Shown: positions 7,334 to 15,968, numbered from the stretch's first letter. The stretch: 32,201 nt of DNA from JAFDWI01 sp964544305 (GCA_964544305.1 CAZJAZ010000032.1:1-32201), one strand, 5' to 3'. Numbers and translations are program-made. The notes: a model not told the origin generated them from the letters alone.

Positions 7334-8311
7334 CGGTTCGACCCGAGTCGCAAATGGGATCGCATCGGGTTCGGCTAAGGCGACAATGCATCCACCGAAG
7401 CCCGCTCCAGTTAGACGGGCGCCGTGTACGCCAGGTGTGGCAGACAACTTGTCAACGATGTCGTCCATTAGGTGAGTCGATACCTCAAAGTCGTCGCGCA
7501 GCGATAGGTGCGATGCGGTCATGATCTCGCCAGCTTCGTTCCAGTCGCCCCGCCGAAGCGCCTTTGCAAAGTCAAGGACACGGCGGTTCTCAGTGATCAC
7601 GTGACGTGCCCGCTTTTGCAATAGCGGGTCATTGAGTGTCGCAAGGTCGTCGATTGTTGCATCTCGCAATGGACCGATCATCGTTTGGACTTGCTCACAT
7701 TGCGTTCGGCGTTGCGCATATTCTGAACCAGCAAGCGTGCGAGATTGACCGGTGTTGATGACACAGATGTCTGCGCCGGACGCGATTGGCACGTCAAGCA
7801 CTTCATTTGAGGTGCAGTCGATGAGCAACGCGTGACCGCGTGTGCCGAAAACCGATGCGATCTGGTCCATGAGTCCACACGGAACGCCAACGGCGTCATG
7901 CTCGATGCGCTGCGCGCACTTTGCGAGTTCCATGAGAGAACCATCGAAGCCGAGTGCGAGACAGAGGGCGATCTCAAGGGCGGCGCTTGACGAGAGGCCT
8001 GCTCCAATGGGGAGCGTTGTGGTGATGGTGCCGGTAAACCCAGTGGTTGGTTTCACTTGTGCGATCGCAGCGGCGACGTAGCGTTGCCATCCGCTTACGG
8101 TCGAAGGATCAACCGGTGTGAGCCCAAATTCTGTGGTGGTGTCGTCGAGCCCTGACGTGATGGCGATTTGGTCCCCGCCGTGTTCGCCTTCAATGGTGGT
8201 GCCCCACTCGAGTGCGATCGGCAAGCACCAGCCACCGGTGTAGTCGGTGTGGTCGCCGATCAAGTTCACGCGCCCTGGGGCAAAGGTGCGAATGGTTCCG
8301 GGACTGGTCAT
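7292..8311 (-). CDS. galK: Galactokinase (GHMP kinase family)
   Basis: This 339-residue cytoplasmic kinase phosphorylates galactose at C1 with ATP, the first step of the Leloir pathway. Motif 1 is GRVNLIGDHTDY at 13-24; galactokinases usually have GEHTDY, so Glu is replaced by Asp. Motif 2 is the ATP-binding loop LPIGAGLSSSAALEIA, the catalytic aspartate lies in CGLMDQIASVFG, and motif 3 is GAGFGGCIVALAE near the C-terminus. The protein is somewhat shorter than typical (about 380). I place the start at ATG 8311 because it overlaps the galT stop as ATGA; an in-frame TTG at 8330-8332 would add seven residues. The 3' end runs 42 bp into the convergent MFS gene. Confidence 0.93.
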   Translation of the reverse strand: MTSPGTIRTFAPGRVNLIGDHTDYTGGWCLPIALEWGTTIEGEHGGDQIAITSGLDDTTTEFGLTPVDPSTVSGWQRYVAAAIAQVKPTTGFTGTITTTLPIGAGLSSSAALEIALCLALGFDGSLMELAKCAQRIEHDAVGVPCGLMDQIASVFGTRGHALLIDCTSNEVLDVPIASGADICVINTGQSRTLAGSEYAQRRTQCEQVQTMIGPLRDATIDDLATLNDPLLQKRARHVITENRRVLDFAKALRRGDWNEAGEIMTASHLSLRDDFEVSTHLMDDIVDKLSATPGVHGARLTGAGFGGCIVALAEPDAIPFATRVEPSRGARIATDIAST

Positions 8312-9192
8312 GACAGTGCTCCACGAGCGCAAGCCTTGCGAAGTGCATGGGCAGCATGCAAGGGATCAACAGAATTGATGAGGGTACCGCTTCCAAGCTC
8401 AGCAGCAGCAACATAGCGGCTCACTCCGGGTGCGCGCAGATGCGGCATGATCTCAATGTGGAGGTGGGCAAGCGGCCATGTCGCGCCATCGCAGGGACGT
8501 TGGTGCATCCACCACATGTAAGGGGTCGCTTCGCCGAAATGCCGGTCGAGCCCGAGAAAAACTTGTTGAATCAACTTGGAGAGGTCGTTTCGCATGGTGG
8601 CGTCAAGTTCGCTGAGGCTTCCGATGTGGCTGCTTGGGGCCAACACCATTCCATAGGGATGTCCTGACGCGGATGGCACCCATGCTCTCCATGTTCCAAC
8701 TTCCGCGACGAGTTGATCGCTGGCAATTGGTTCGCAGAGGGCGCATGTGCCTCTGGAGGCAGCGAGTTCAAGTTCGTTGCGGGGGACTGCTGGAACTTCT
8801 GTGTACGCGTAGATTTGGCCATGAGGGTGGGGAATTGTCGCACCAACTTGTGCACCGCGATTCTCAAAAATGAGGACGTAGTCGACATCGTCCCTGGCGG
8901 CGAGGTCACCGGTACGTTGGGTCCACAGATCAACCACTTTGGTGATCTGTTGGATGGGCATTGAACCGAGCGATGCGTCGTGGTCTGGGGAAAACAACAC
9001 GACTTCTGCTCGATCGTCACACAATGATGGCCAGCGGTTCGCGAATGCTTTGACGTCATAGGGCTCGAGTGCTTCGATGCCACCAATACAAAATGGACAT
9101 CCGGAGGTGGGGAGGTTCGGGCGCTCTTCGCGTGCGGGAACCACGATGACGGTGGTCCCGGTCAATGGGTCGACGCGGGTGTCGTCGCTCAT
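8308..9192 (-). CDS. galT: Galactose-1-phosphate uridylyltransferase
   Basis: This 294-residue HIT-superfamily enzyme exchanges UMP between UDP-glucose and galactose-1-phosphate, the second Leloir step. The zinc-site pair Cys32/Cys35 is in CPFC. The active-site segment FENRGAQVGATIPHPHGQ ends at Gln126, with His124 as the expected uridylylated nucleophile. A second HIT-like half follows, with CEP, SGHPYGMVLAPSSHIGSL and the late HLHIE motif. It is shorter than the E. coli enzyme (348 residues), as in many actinobacterial GalT proteins. Both ends overlap neighbours by 4 bp (ATGA), giving the order glycosidase-galT-galK. No galE is in the window, so epimerase must be supplied from elsewhere. 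Confidence 0.94.
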   Translation of the reverse strand: MSDDTRVDPLTGTTVIVVPAREERPNLPTSGCPFCIGGIEALEPYDVKAFANRWPSLCDDRAEVVLFSPDHDASLGSMPIQQITKVVDLWTQRTGDLAARDDVDYVLIFENRGAQVGATIPHPHGQIYAYTEVPAVPRNELELAASRGTCALCEPIASDQLVAEVGTWRAWVPSASGHPYGMVLAPSSHIGSLSELDATMRNDLSKLIQQVFLGLDRHFGEATPYMWWMHQRPCDGATWPLAHLHIEIMPHLRAPGVSRYVAAAELGSGTLINSVDPLHAAHALRKACARGALS

Positions 9193-10619
9193 CGGGTGAG
9201 TTCCGAAACGTGGCGTTGCAGCACACCTCGATCACCTGCGTGGAGGCCTTCAATCAGTCGTCGGTAGGCGCGCCCACTGTGGTGTCCCATCGCGTCGGTC
9301 GATGACCAGGTATTTCCTCGTGCCCGGTCAACGTGGAAAATGCCAAAGCATGGTTCGTACGAGCCCCACTCGTAGTTGTCGGCAAGGGTCCAATGAAAGT
9401 ACCCGCCAATGTTGACACCTCGGTCAATGGCATCGACCAGTTCGGCGAGATGTGCTTGTAAATATCGAGGACGATTCCATCCGTCAATACGGGCAACTGA
9501 CTGTCCATTCTTCTTGCGGTTGCACAGTCCATTCTCGACAACCCAAATTGGGCGACCATCGGTGCTCAACAGGTCAAGGTACGTGCCGAATCGCTGTGGG
9601 TCGACCGGGTCGTCCCACAGTTGGCGATCAACAAACCAGTGGCGGCCGCCAGCACTTTGGTGTCCGGGTAAGCGAAAATGTGACGACACCTTTGGGTTGT
9701 AATAGTCAGTTTGGAGGTGATCGAGGGTTGAGACGTGTGGACTGGCATACACCGCGTCCACGGTGCGTGGAAACGCACGATCGAGGTCAACGTAACGCTT
9801 CGTTACCCAGCGCATGATGCGTTCGTTTGGCAATGCCCCCTCATAGCGGGCCCGTCGAGAAGCAAGCCATTGGCGCAACTCGGGGCGTTCAACTTCGTGA
9901 ACCTTGGCTTCCAAAATGTCTGTGGCGAGACGTTCGAGACCATAGGTAGAAAACGCAAACCCATTTGTTGCCACCACAGCGTCGGGTCGAACTCGGTGAA
10001 TCGCGTGGTAAGCGCCGACGTGCGCGGCAAGCAGGTGGTCCATGGCTCGAATCGCACTGCGCACGTCTCCGGTTCGTGCGGGGGGAAAATCACCGGTCAC
10101 GTACGTTTGTAACGCGTAAATATTCCATTCGTTGATGGTGACGAAATAGCGGACTCTTTTCGCAATTCGTTCCGCGATCAACGACGCCCAGTGAGCAAAG
10201 CGCTCCGGAGAGGTGGGCTTCAGCCAAAAGTCTTCTCCAGCCCAGGCGGGATGCGTGAAATGATGCAAAGTGACCAGCGGTTCGAGGCCTCGCTCATGAC
10301 ACGCGTCAATGATGTCGATATAGCGCACGAGCGCCTCGTCGTCGATCTCTCCATCAGCGCGTTCACAGCGTGCCCATTCAATAGATAGACGAAACGCGTT
10401 GCACCCAAGCGCGACGACTTGGTCGAGCTGTGCTTCGTAGTCGTTCCAAAAGTTGAGCGCAACCCCAGATGGTTCGACACGGCCCAACTGTTCAAACCGC
10501 AGCCAGTTATTTAACGGTTCATGTCGGCCGTTGTATCCACCTTCAATCTGAAAGCCGGCGGTTGCAACACCAAAGTGAAACCCGTCGGGCAGCACAGAAT
10601 GCGGGTGCGTGTCATCCAC
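9189..10619 (-). CDS. Glycoside hydrolase family 1 beta-glycosidase, probably a beta-galactosidase
   Basis: This 476-residue (beta/alpha)8-barrel retaining glycosidase lacks a signal peptide, so it should act in the cytoplasm on an imported glycoside. It has LPDGFHFGVATAGFQIEGG near the N-terminus, acid/base Glu164 in TINEWN, nucleophile Glu362 in VVENG, and the late HWTLADNYEWGSYEPCFGI motif. The usual acid/base motif is T-x-N-E-P; here proline is tryptophan, which is unusual. Linkage to galT and galK suggests a galactoside substrate, but GH1 enzymes are often promiscuous. The frame is open further upstream to 10712, overlapping the divergent gene. I prefer the GTG at 10619, which gives a normal GH1 N-terminus. 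TACGGT at 10651-10656 (minus strand) is a possible -10 box. Confidence 0.9.
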   Translation of the reverse strand: MDDTHPHSVLPDGFHFGVATAGFQIEGGYNGRHEPLNNWLRFEQLGRVEPSGVALNFWNDYEAQLDQVVALGCNAFRLSIEWARCERADGEIDDEALVRYIDIIDACHERGLEPLVTLHHFTHPAWAGEDFWLKPTSPERFAHWASLIAERIAKRVRYFVTINEWNIYALQTYVTGDFPPARTGDVRSAIRAMDHLLAAHVGAYHAIHRVRPDAVVATNGFAFSTYGLERLATDILEAKVHEVERPELRQWLASRRARYEGALPNERIMRWVTKRYVDLDRAFPRTVDAVYASPHVSTLDHLQTDYYNPKVSSHFRLPGHQSAGGRHWFVDRQLWDDPVDPQRFGTYLDLLSTDGRPIWVVENGLCNRKKNGQSVARIDGWNRPRYLQAHLAELVDAIDRGVNIGGYFHWTLADNYEWGSYEPCFGIFHVDRARGNTWSSTDAMGHHSGRAYRRLIEGLHAGDRGVLQRHVSELTR

Positions 10620-10683
10620 GCAGTCGAGTTTGGCATATGTTGTGCGTTTGACCGTACCGGCTTCTGACGATGAGGATGACCCT

Positions 10684-11568
10684 ATGCCTTTTGCAAACAA
10701 CGGGGACGTCACACTTTGCTATGAACAATGGGGGCCCGCTGATGGCGTGCCATTGCTCTTGATCATGGGTTTGTCGGCCCAAATGATCGCGTGGGACGAC
10801 TCGCTCATGGAGAACTTTGTCGCCCACGGGTTCTGTGCGGTGCGCTATGACAATCGTGATGTGGGCAAGTCGACGTGGTTTGATCACGCACCCGTTGACA
10901 TTGAACAAGAGATTTCCAATTTCCTGACCGGTCAGCCTCTTGGGGTGCCGTATTCAATTGAAGACATGGCAGATGATGCGGCGGCCATTTTGGATGCGTT
11001 GGGTTGGCAGAGCGCACACATTCTCGGTGCGTCAATGGGCGGAATGATTGCGCAGTCATTTGCGATTCGTTATCCGCAACGAACACGGTCGTTGACGTCT
11101 GTCATGTCAACGACGGGCGATCCTGATGTGGGCCAACCGCAACATCAAGCATTAGAGGCACTCTTGGCGCAGACGGGCACGACCCGAGACGAAATTATTG
11201 ACGCGGGTGTCGAGGTTGGCAGAGTCATCTCTTCACCGGTCCATTTCGATCCGGAGGCTGAGCGTGAACGAGTCATTCGCTCCTATGAACGTGCCAATCA
11301 TCCGGAAGGGGTCGTGCGCCAACTCATTGCGATTCTGACGCAACAGCCTCGCACTGAAGACCTCCGCAAACTTGACGTTCCCGCGCTGGTGGTACACGGC
11401 AAACTCGATCCCTTGGTCGATCGAACCGGTGGAGTTCGGACCCATGAAGCCTTGCAAAACAGCGAACTCATTGAACTTGACGAGGCAGGTCACGACATTC
11501 CCGAAATTTACCGTGCCGATCTCGTCGACAGGGTCGCACAACTTGCGCGAAAGGCAGATGCAGCATGA
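10684..11568 (+). CDS. Alpha/beta hydrolase fold protein
   Basis: This 294-residue soluble hydrolase has an intact triad: Ser117 in the nucleophile elbow GASMGG (115-120), Asp242 in HGKLDPLV and His270 in EAGHDIP. The oxyanion region is LLLIMGLSAQ, and YDNRDVGKS is typical of the esterase/epoxide-hydrolase-like branch. The substrate is unknown. I chose the ATG at 10684, which follows a GAGGA stretch and gives a normal N-terminus (MPFANNGDVTLCYEQWG); an upstream in-frame ATG at 10609 would overlap the divergent glycosidase. The stop overlaps the CoA-transferase-family gene as ATGA, so it may feed or drain an acyl ester or acyl-CoA pathway with that enzyme. Confidence 0.85.
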   Translation: MPFANNGDVTLCYEQWGPADGVPLLLIMGLSAQMIAWDDSLMENFVAHGFCAVRYDNRDVGKSTWFDHAPVDIEQEISNFLTGQPLGVPYSIEDMADDAAAILDALGWQSAHILGASMGGMIAQSFAIRYPQRTRSLTSVMSTTGDPDVGQPQHQALEALLAQTGTTRDEIIDAGVEVGRVISSPVHFDPEAERERVIRSYERANHPEGVVRQLIAILTQQPRTEDLRKLDVPALVVHGKLDPLVDRTGGVRTHEALQNSELIELDEAGHDIPEIYRADLVDRVAQLARKADAA

Positions 11569-12707
11569 GTGGACCACTAAGTGGGATTCGCATGGTGGAG
11601 ATTGCAGGCATTGGCCCCGGCCCGTTCTGCGCCATGATGTTGGCTGATCTTGGCGCTGACATCATCCGAATTGATCGTGCCGACAAAGTCACCGGGGCCG
11701 ACCCGGCGACGCCCTCACTTGATATTTTGAACCGGGGCCGCCGCTCAATTGGGGTGAACCTGAAAGATCCGCAAGGTGTTGCCACCGTCTTGGATCTCGT
11801 TACCGCATCCGATGCGCTCATTGAGGGGTTTCGCCCAGGTGTCATGGAACGTCTTGGCCTTGGCCCCGATGCTTGTTTGGAGCGAAATCCTCGACTTGTT
11901 TATGGCCGGATGACGGGTTGGGGACAAGAGGGTCCGCTTGCGAACGTTGCCGGACATGACATCAACTACCTTTCGATTACCGGCGCGCTGGCGGCCATTG
12001 GTCGAGCCGGTCAGCCACCGACCCCACCGTTGAATTTGGTTGCAGATTTTGGTGGCGGTGGCATGGTGTTGGCATTAGGAATTGCCGCAGCGCTCATTGA
12101 ACGCAACACCTCAGGTGTCGGTCAAGTCGTTGATGCCGCGATGGTTGACGGCGTATCGGTCATGATGTCGATCTTCCATGGCATGACCGCCATGGGAATA
12201 TGGGATGAAACGCACGGCACGAACATGCTGGATTCTGGTGCCCACTGGTACGACGCGTATGAAACCAAAGATGGCAAGTATGTGTCGGTTGGACCAGTCG
12301 AAGGGCAGTTCTACGCAATCCTGCTTGACAAACTTGGTCTCGACATCAATGAATACCCGCATTTCGACAAATCGAAATGGCCGGAACTGAAAGTGCGTTT
12401 TGCGCAAGTTTTTGCAACCCGCACTCGAGATGAGTGGTGTGACCTCCTTGAGGGCACCGATGCATGTTTTGCGCCAATCTTGACCATGTCAGAAGCGCCG
12501 ACGCATCCGCACAACATTGCTCGGGGCACGTTCATCGAAAACTACGGCGTCCCACAGGCCGCACCTGCACCACGTTTTTCGCGCACTCCTGGGAGCATTG
12601 ACGCGCCGCCACCACATGCTGGGCAACACACCGACGCGGTGCTCGCCGAGTTTGGATTCGATGAAAATCGAATTGAGGCCTTGCGAGCAAGCGGAGCGAT
12701 TGCGTAA
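11565..12707 (+). CDS. Alpha-methylacyl-CoA racemase (CaiB/BaiF, family III CoA-transferase fold)
   Basis: This 380-residue cytoplasmic enzyme is expected to interconvert (R)- and (S)-2-methylacyl-CoA esters so that branched chains or sterol side chains can enter beta-oxidation. The active-site residues of the characterised mycobacterial racemase (MCR: His126, Asp156, Glu241) align with His131 in GHDINYL, Asp161 in LVADFGGG and Glu246 in GPVEGQFY, a constant shift of five residues. Other landmarks are MLADLGADIIRID and NRGRRSIGVNLKDPQG. True family III CoA-transferases keep an aspartate nucleophile in another context, so racemase is favoured. It is translationally coupled to the hydrolase gene before it, and the PIG-L gene starts three bases after its stop. 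Confidence 0.9.
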   Translation: MSGPLSGIRMVEIAGIGPGPFCAMMLADLGADIIRIDRADKVTGADPATPSLDILNRGRRSIGVNLKDPQGVATVLDLVTASDALIEGFRPGVMERLGLGPDACLERNPRLVYGRMTGWGQEGPLANVAGHDINYLSITGALAAIGRAGQPPTPPLNLVADFGGGGMVLALGIAAALIERNTSGVGQVVDAAMVDGVSVMMSIFHGMTAMGIWDETHGTNMLDSGAHWYDAYETKDGKYVSVGPVEGQFYAILLDKLGLDINEYPHFDKSKWPELKVRFAQVFATRTRDEWCDLLEGTDACFAPILTMSEAPTHPHNIARGTFIENYGVPQAAPAPRFSRTPGSIDAPPPHAGQHTDAVLAEFGFDENRIEALRASGAIA

Positions 12708-12710
12708 CCC

Positions 12711-13511
12711 ATGGCGACAGTTGTTTGTTTTCACGCACATCCCGATGACGAATCAATTGGTACCGGGGGGTTGATGGCATTGGCTGCCGCGGCAGGGCAC
12801 CGCGTTGTGCTCGTGACCGCGACCCGCGGCGAACTCGGTGAGATCGTGCCTGGTGTTCTGAACGAAGGTGAACAACTTGGTTTGGCTCGGAGCGCTGAAC
12901 TGTGGGCATCAGCCAACACCCTTGGGGTGAGCCGAGTCGAAGTGCTTGGTTATGTCGACTCGGGCATGATGGGTGAGGCGAGCAATGATGCGCCGTGGTG
13001 TTTTTGGCAGGCTGACGTTGAAGCGGCCGCCAAACGTCTTGCGACCATCCTGTTTGACGAAAAGCCGGACGTGTTCACGATTTACGATGATCATGGAGGC
13101 TACGGCCACCCGGATCACATTCAAGTTCATCGGGTGGGGGTTCGCGCCGCGGAAATCGCCGGAGTCACCAATGTGTTTGAAGGCACGATGAATCGTGATT
13201 ATTTATCGCGCCTACTTCATGCAAGGAAACACGGCGATGCGCCGTTGCCCGATGGTGTCTCTGCCATGGAATTGCCCGACGCGCTGCCCGACGATATGGG
13301 GTCTCCGGAGTCGATTATTACGCACGTGGTTGATGCCCGTGCCGTTGTCACAACAAAGCGCGCGTCAATGCGGTGTCATCCGTCGCAGATGGCACCGGAT
13401 CATTTCATGTTGGCAATGCCAGATGATGATTTCGCACAAGCGATGGGCTTTGAGTGGTTCATTTCATCAACGGAAGGCAGCGCTCTTGACGGCATCATCT
13501 CCCGTCGATGA
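12711..13511 (+). CDS. PIG-L/LmbE-family N-deacetylase or amidase, Mca/MshB-like
   Basis: This 266-residue zinc-dependent hydrolase of the GlcNAc-PI de-N-acetylase superfamily has AHPDDES at 9-15 (zinc ligands His10 and Asp13, general base Asp12), TATRGELGEI near 36-45, LGYVDSGMMG near 79-88, and GHPDHIQVH with third ligand His136. The GELGEI plus DSGMMG pattern is that of the actinobacterial mycothiol enzymes MshB (deacetylase) and Mca (mycothiol S-conjugate amidase). Which of the two, or a different amide substrate, cannot be decided from sequence. It is the last gene of a three-gene operon with a hydrolase and an acyl-CoA racemase, so a detoxification role in lipid breakdown is conceivable. 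Confidence 0.82.
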   Translation: MATVVCFHAHPDDESIGTGGLMALAAAAGHRVVLVTATRGELGEIVPGVLNEGEQLGLARSAELWASANTLGVSRVEVLGYVDSGMMGEASNDAPWCFWQADVEAAAKRLATILFDEKPDVFTIYDDHGGYGHPDHIQVHRVGVRAAEIAGVTNVFEGTMNRDYLSRLLHARKHGDAPLPDGVSAMELPDALPDDMGSPESIITHVVDARAVVTTKRASMRCHPSQMAPDHFMLAMPDDDFAQAMGFEWFISSTEGSALDGIISRR

Positions 13512-13545
13512 GTCTGCGGCGATGCCGTTCAACTCAACCAATTGA

Positions 13546-14586
13546 TCACGTTGACGGTCGGTCGCGCAATGTCACGTTCATGCGATGGCGTTTGGTGCCA
13601 CGAACGACCTGCACGTTGACAACATCACCCGGCTTATGGGTACGCATCGCCGCCAGAAAAGTTTCAGCGCTCGTAATCGGCGTGTCGGCGAGTTCAACGA
13701 GAACATCGCCCTCTTGAATTCCAGCATCGGCTGCAGGGCCGCCTGGAGTGACCGCGGTGACCACGGCTCCCGCTGTTGCATGTACGTTGAGCGAATCGCG
13801 TACTTGGGAGGTAAGCGTTGTGGGAGCGAGACCCATAAACGCATGGGATACGGTGCCGTTCTTTAAGAGTTGCTGAACGACACTGGTGACCGTTTCCGCG
13901 GGAATGGCAAAGCCAATCGACACAGCCCGGGCCTCGGGCGGAATATAAGCAACGTTGATTCCCATGACCTGACCTTTCGAATCAACGAGTGCGCCACCAG
14001 AGTTTCCCGGAGAAATTGCCGCATCTGTTTGGATGAGGTCGACGAGGGCGGCAGATGTTTGTGCGGAACCTGGAATATTCCGATTGAGACTTGAAACGAT
14101 GCCTGCTGAGACCGTCCCACTGAAACCGAGTGGATTGCCGAGCGCAATCGCAAGTTCACCCACCCGGGGTAAGGACGTCGCGAACGTTGCGGGTGGAAGG
14201 TCGGTGCGGTCGGCTCGAAGGATGGCAAGATCGGTCATCGGGTCTTCGGCAAGAAGTTTCGCTGCCACATGGGTGCCGTCGGCGAACCGGACCACGATCT
14301 GGCTTGCATCCCGTGTGACATGTTCGTTTGTGACGATGAGACCATCGGCACTCCAGATCACCCCGCTCCCTTCGCCAACGTCGCTATGAATCGATACCGT
14401 TGAGGGTGCGACTCGCGCAACGATGTCGGGTATTTGATCAAACGTGCTGACCTGATGTTTTTTCGTTGTCGACCGCACCGTTGCAGCCGAAGGTTGCCCA
14501 GATGTCGATGAGCACCCGGTAACAGCAACGCTTGCGGCGAGGATGATGGCGAGCGCAATTCGCGGTGGTTGGAATGGGCTTGTCAC
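13546..14586 (-). CDS. HtrA/DegP-type serine protease with PDZ domain, predicted lipoprotein
   Basis: This 346-residue protein has an N-terminal signal ending in lipobox VTGC, with Cys25 as lipidation site, so it is anchored on the outside of the membrane. The trypsin-like domain (about 50-225) has His89 in TNEHV, Asp119 in MTDLAIL and Ser196 in GNSGGAL. A PDZ domain (about 245-340) contains TPGGPAADAGIQEGDVLVELADTPI. HtrA-family proteases degrade or refold misfolded envelope proteins. Start GTG at 14586 is preceded by AGGAA at good Shine-Dalgarno spacing, unlike the leaderless genes nearby. It faces a secreted phosphodiesterase across a short divergent region and stops 34 bp from the convergent PIG-L gene. 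Confidence 0.92.
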   Translation of the reverse strand: MTSPFQPPRIALAIILAASVAVTGCSSTSGQPSAATVRSTTKKHQVSTFDQIPDIVARVAPSTVSIHSDVGEGSGVIWSADGLIVTNEHVTRDASQIVVRFADGTHVAAKLLAEDPMTDLAILRADRTDLPPATFATSLPRVGELAIALGNPLGFSGTVSAGIVSSLNRNIPGSAQTSAALVDLIQTDAAISPGNSGGALVDSKGQVMGINVAYIPPEARAVSIGFAIPAETVTSVVQQLLKNGTVSHAFMGLAPTTLTSQVRDSLNVHATAGAVVTAVTPGGPAADAGIQEGDVLVELADTPITSAETFLAAMRTHKPGDVVNVQVVRGTKRHRMNVTLRDRPST

Positions 14587-14629
14587 TGAGGTTCCTATTC
14601 GTGAGGCGACTTCAGGTTACGCGGGACGA

Positions 14630-14635
14630 TAGAGT
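14630..14635 (+). promoter_or_regulatory. Candidate -10 box (TAGAGT) for the PI-PLC-like gene
   Basis: TAGAGT lies in the divergent gap between the htrA-like and phosphodiesterase genes. It would give a short leader of about 20-35 nt before ATG 14661 or 14676. No clear -35 hexamer is present. Confidence 0.3.
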
Positions 14636-14675
14636 CGTGTCGTCTCGTACACCTGGGGAAATGGGGTTTCTTATC

Positions 14676-15968
14676 ATGCGCAGGTTGATTGCAATGTCGA
14701 CGATTGTCGTGGTCGTGGTGAGCGCCTTGGCCACGAGCGCTGGAGCTGCCCCCAGCGGGATCGATGACAACGTGAAGTTGAATCAGATTCAGATGGTTGG
14801 TTCACACAACAGTTACCATTTGCGTGCCACGCAAGCGGAGTACGAGGTGCGTGAAGCGATCGCCCCGGCGTTCAACGTTGGTCTTGACTATGAACACCCG
14901 GCATTGGGAATTCAGTTCTCGTCACAACGCGTGCGCCAGATTGAGCTTGATCTTTTTGCGGACCCGACAGGTGGCATGTATTCGAACCCGTTGATTCGTG
15001 GTGTCGCCAAAGAAGGCCCGCTACCTGCCGACGAGAAAGCGGCTCTTGACGCGCCAGGCATCAAGGTGTTGCATGCGCAAGATGTGGACTACCGCTCAAA
15101 TTGTTTGTCGTTTGTCGCGTGTTTAACGGCGGTGAAGACCTGGTCTGACGCCAATCCAACTCATGCTCCAATTGCAATCCTGTTGGAGCTCAAAGACGAC
15201 GCTATTCCTGTCGTGCCATCTCCGCCTGCGGTCACCCCTGTCCCGTGGACAGCCGCGAATATTGGAACGGTCGACAGCGAAATCAACTCGGTCTTTTCGG
15301 CGTCGGACATTATTCGACCAGATGACATTCGTGGCGGCTACGCCTCTGTCAACGCGGGTGCGATGGCAGGCAATTGGCCGACGCTTAGCGCATCACGTGG
15401 AAAAGTGCTGTTCCTGCTTGACAACGCGGCCAAACAGAGCGACTACTTAAGTGCCCATCCTGGACTCGTCGGCGCGGATATTTTCACGAACGCTCAGCCC
15501 GGCGACCCGGATGCGGCTTTTGTTGAAATGAACACCCCAACGGGTGAGAACACGGCCAAGATTCAACAGCTCGTGGCGGACGGTTACGTTGTTCGGACCC
15601 GGGCCGACTCAGACACATTGGAAGCTCGAAACAATGACACGTCAACCCGTGATGCCGCTTTTGCGAGCGGAGCACAGTGGGTGTCGACCGACTATCCCGG
15701 CCCTGGCGCTGCGTCGCTGATGGGCTCGGCCTACTCAGTGGAATTGCCGGGCAACGTCACCGCTCGCTGCAACCCGGTAAATGCACCAGACGATTGTGTT
15801 GACGCTTCGCTCGACACTGTTCCCGTTGAGCCACTTCCGGCGGGAGCTCTTGGGACCGCGTGGACGCCGGTAAAAGCGACCAAACCCGATGGGCCGACCC
15901 ACGTTGGTGTTCCGCCCGTTTCGTCGGCCGCGAAGCCTGTGTCTGCGCAACCAACGTTTACCGGTTGA
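14676..15968 (+). CDS. Secreted phosphatidylinositol-specific phospholipase C-like phosphodiesterase (Ca2+-dependent PI-PLC type)
   Basis: This 430-residue protein begins with a Sec signal peptide (MRRLIAMSTIVVVVVSALATSAGA) ending in a likely AGA/AP cleavage site. The mature part opens with LNQIQMVGSHNSYH (catalytic-type His44 and His48), then RQIELDLFADPTGGMYSNPL, LLELKDD, and GKVLFLLDN. These are landmarks of the bacterial Ca2+-dependent PI-PLC-like TIM barrel, which cleaves glycerophospho- or phosphoinositol lipids. ATG 14676 gives the best signal peptide, with GGGG at usable spacing; in-frame ATG 14661 or the far upstream GTG would add poor sequence. The C-terminal proline-rich stretch is low complexity. 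It may scavenge phosphate or inositol from lipids outside the cell. Its 3' end overlaps the convergent nucleoside hydrolase gene by 11 bp. Confidence 0.85.
   Translation: MRRLIAMSTIVVVVVSALATSAGAAPSGIDDNVKLNQIQMVGSHNSYHLRATQAEYEVREAIAPAFNVGLDYEHPALGIQFSSQRVRQIELDLFADPTGGMYSNPLIRGVAKEGPLPADEKAALDAPGIKVLHAQDVDYRSNCLSFVACLTAVKTWSDANPTHAPIAILLELKDDAIPVVPSPPAVTPVPWTAANIGTVDSEINSVFSASDIIRPDDIRGGYASVNAGAMAGNWPTLSASRGKVLFLLDNAAKQSDYLSAHPGLVGADIFTNAQPGDPDAAFVEMNTPTGENTAKIQQLVADGYVVRTRADSDTLEARNNDTSTRDAAFASGAQWVSTDYPGPGAASLMGSAYSVELPGNVTARCNPVNAPDDCVDASLDTVPVEPLPAGALGTAWTPVKATKPDGPTHVGVPPVSSAAKPVSAQPTFTG

Noticed and set aside
8312..8332. Upstream TTG start for galK
   Set aside because: It would add seven residues without family similarity, while ATG 8311 forms the same ATGA overlap seen at the other operon joints.
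10609..10683. Longer N-terminus for the alpha/beta hydrolase
   Set aside because: The extra 25 residues show no hydrolase similarity and overlap the divergent glycosidase start; ATG 10684 has a GAGGA site.
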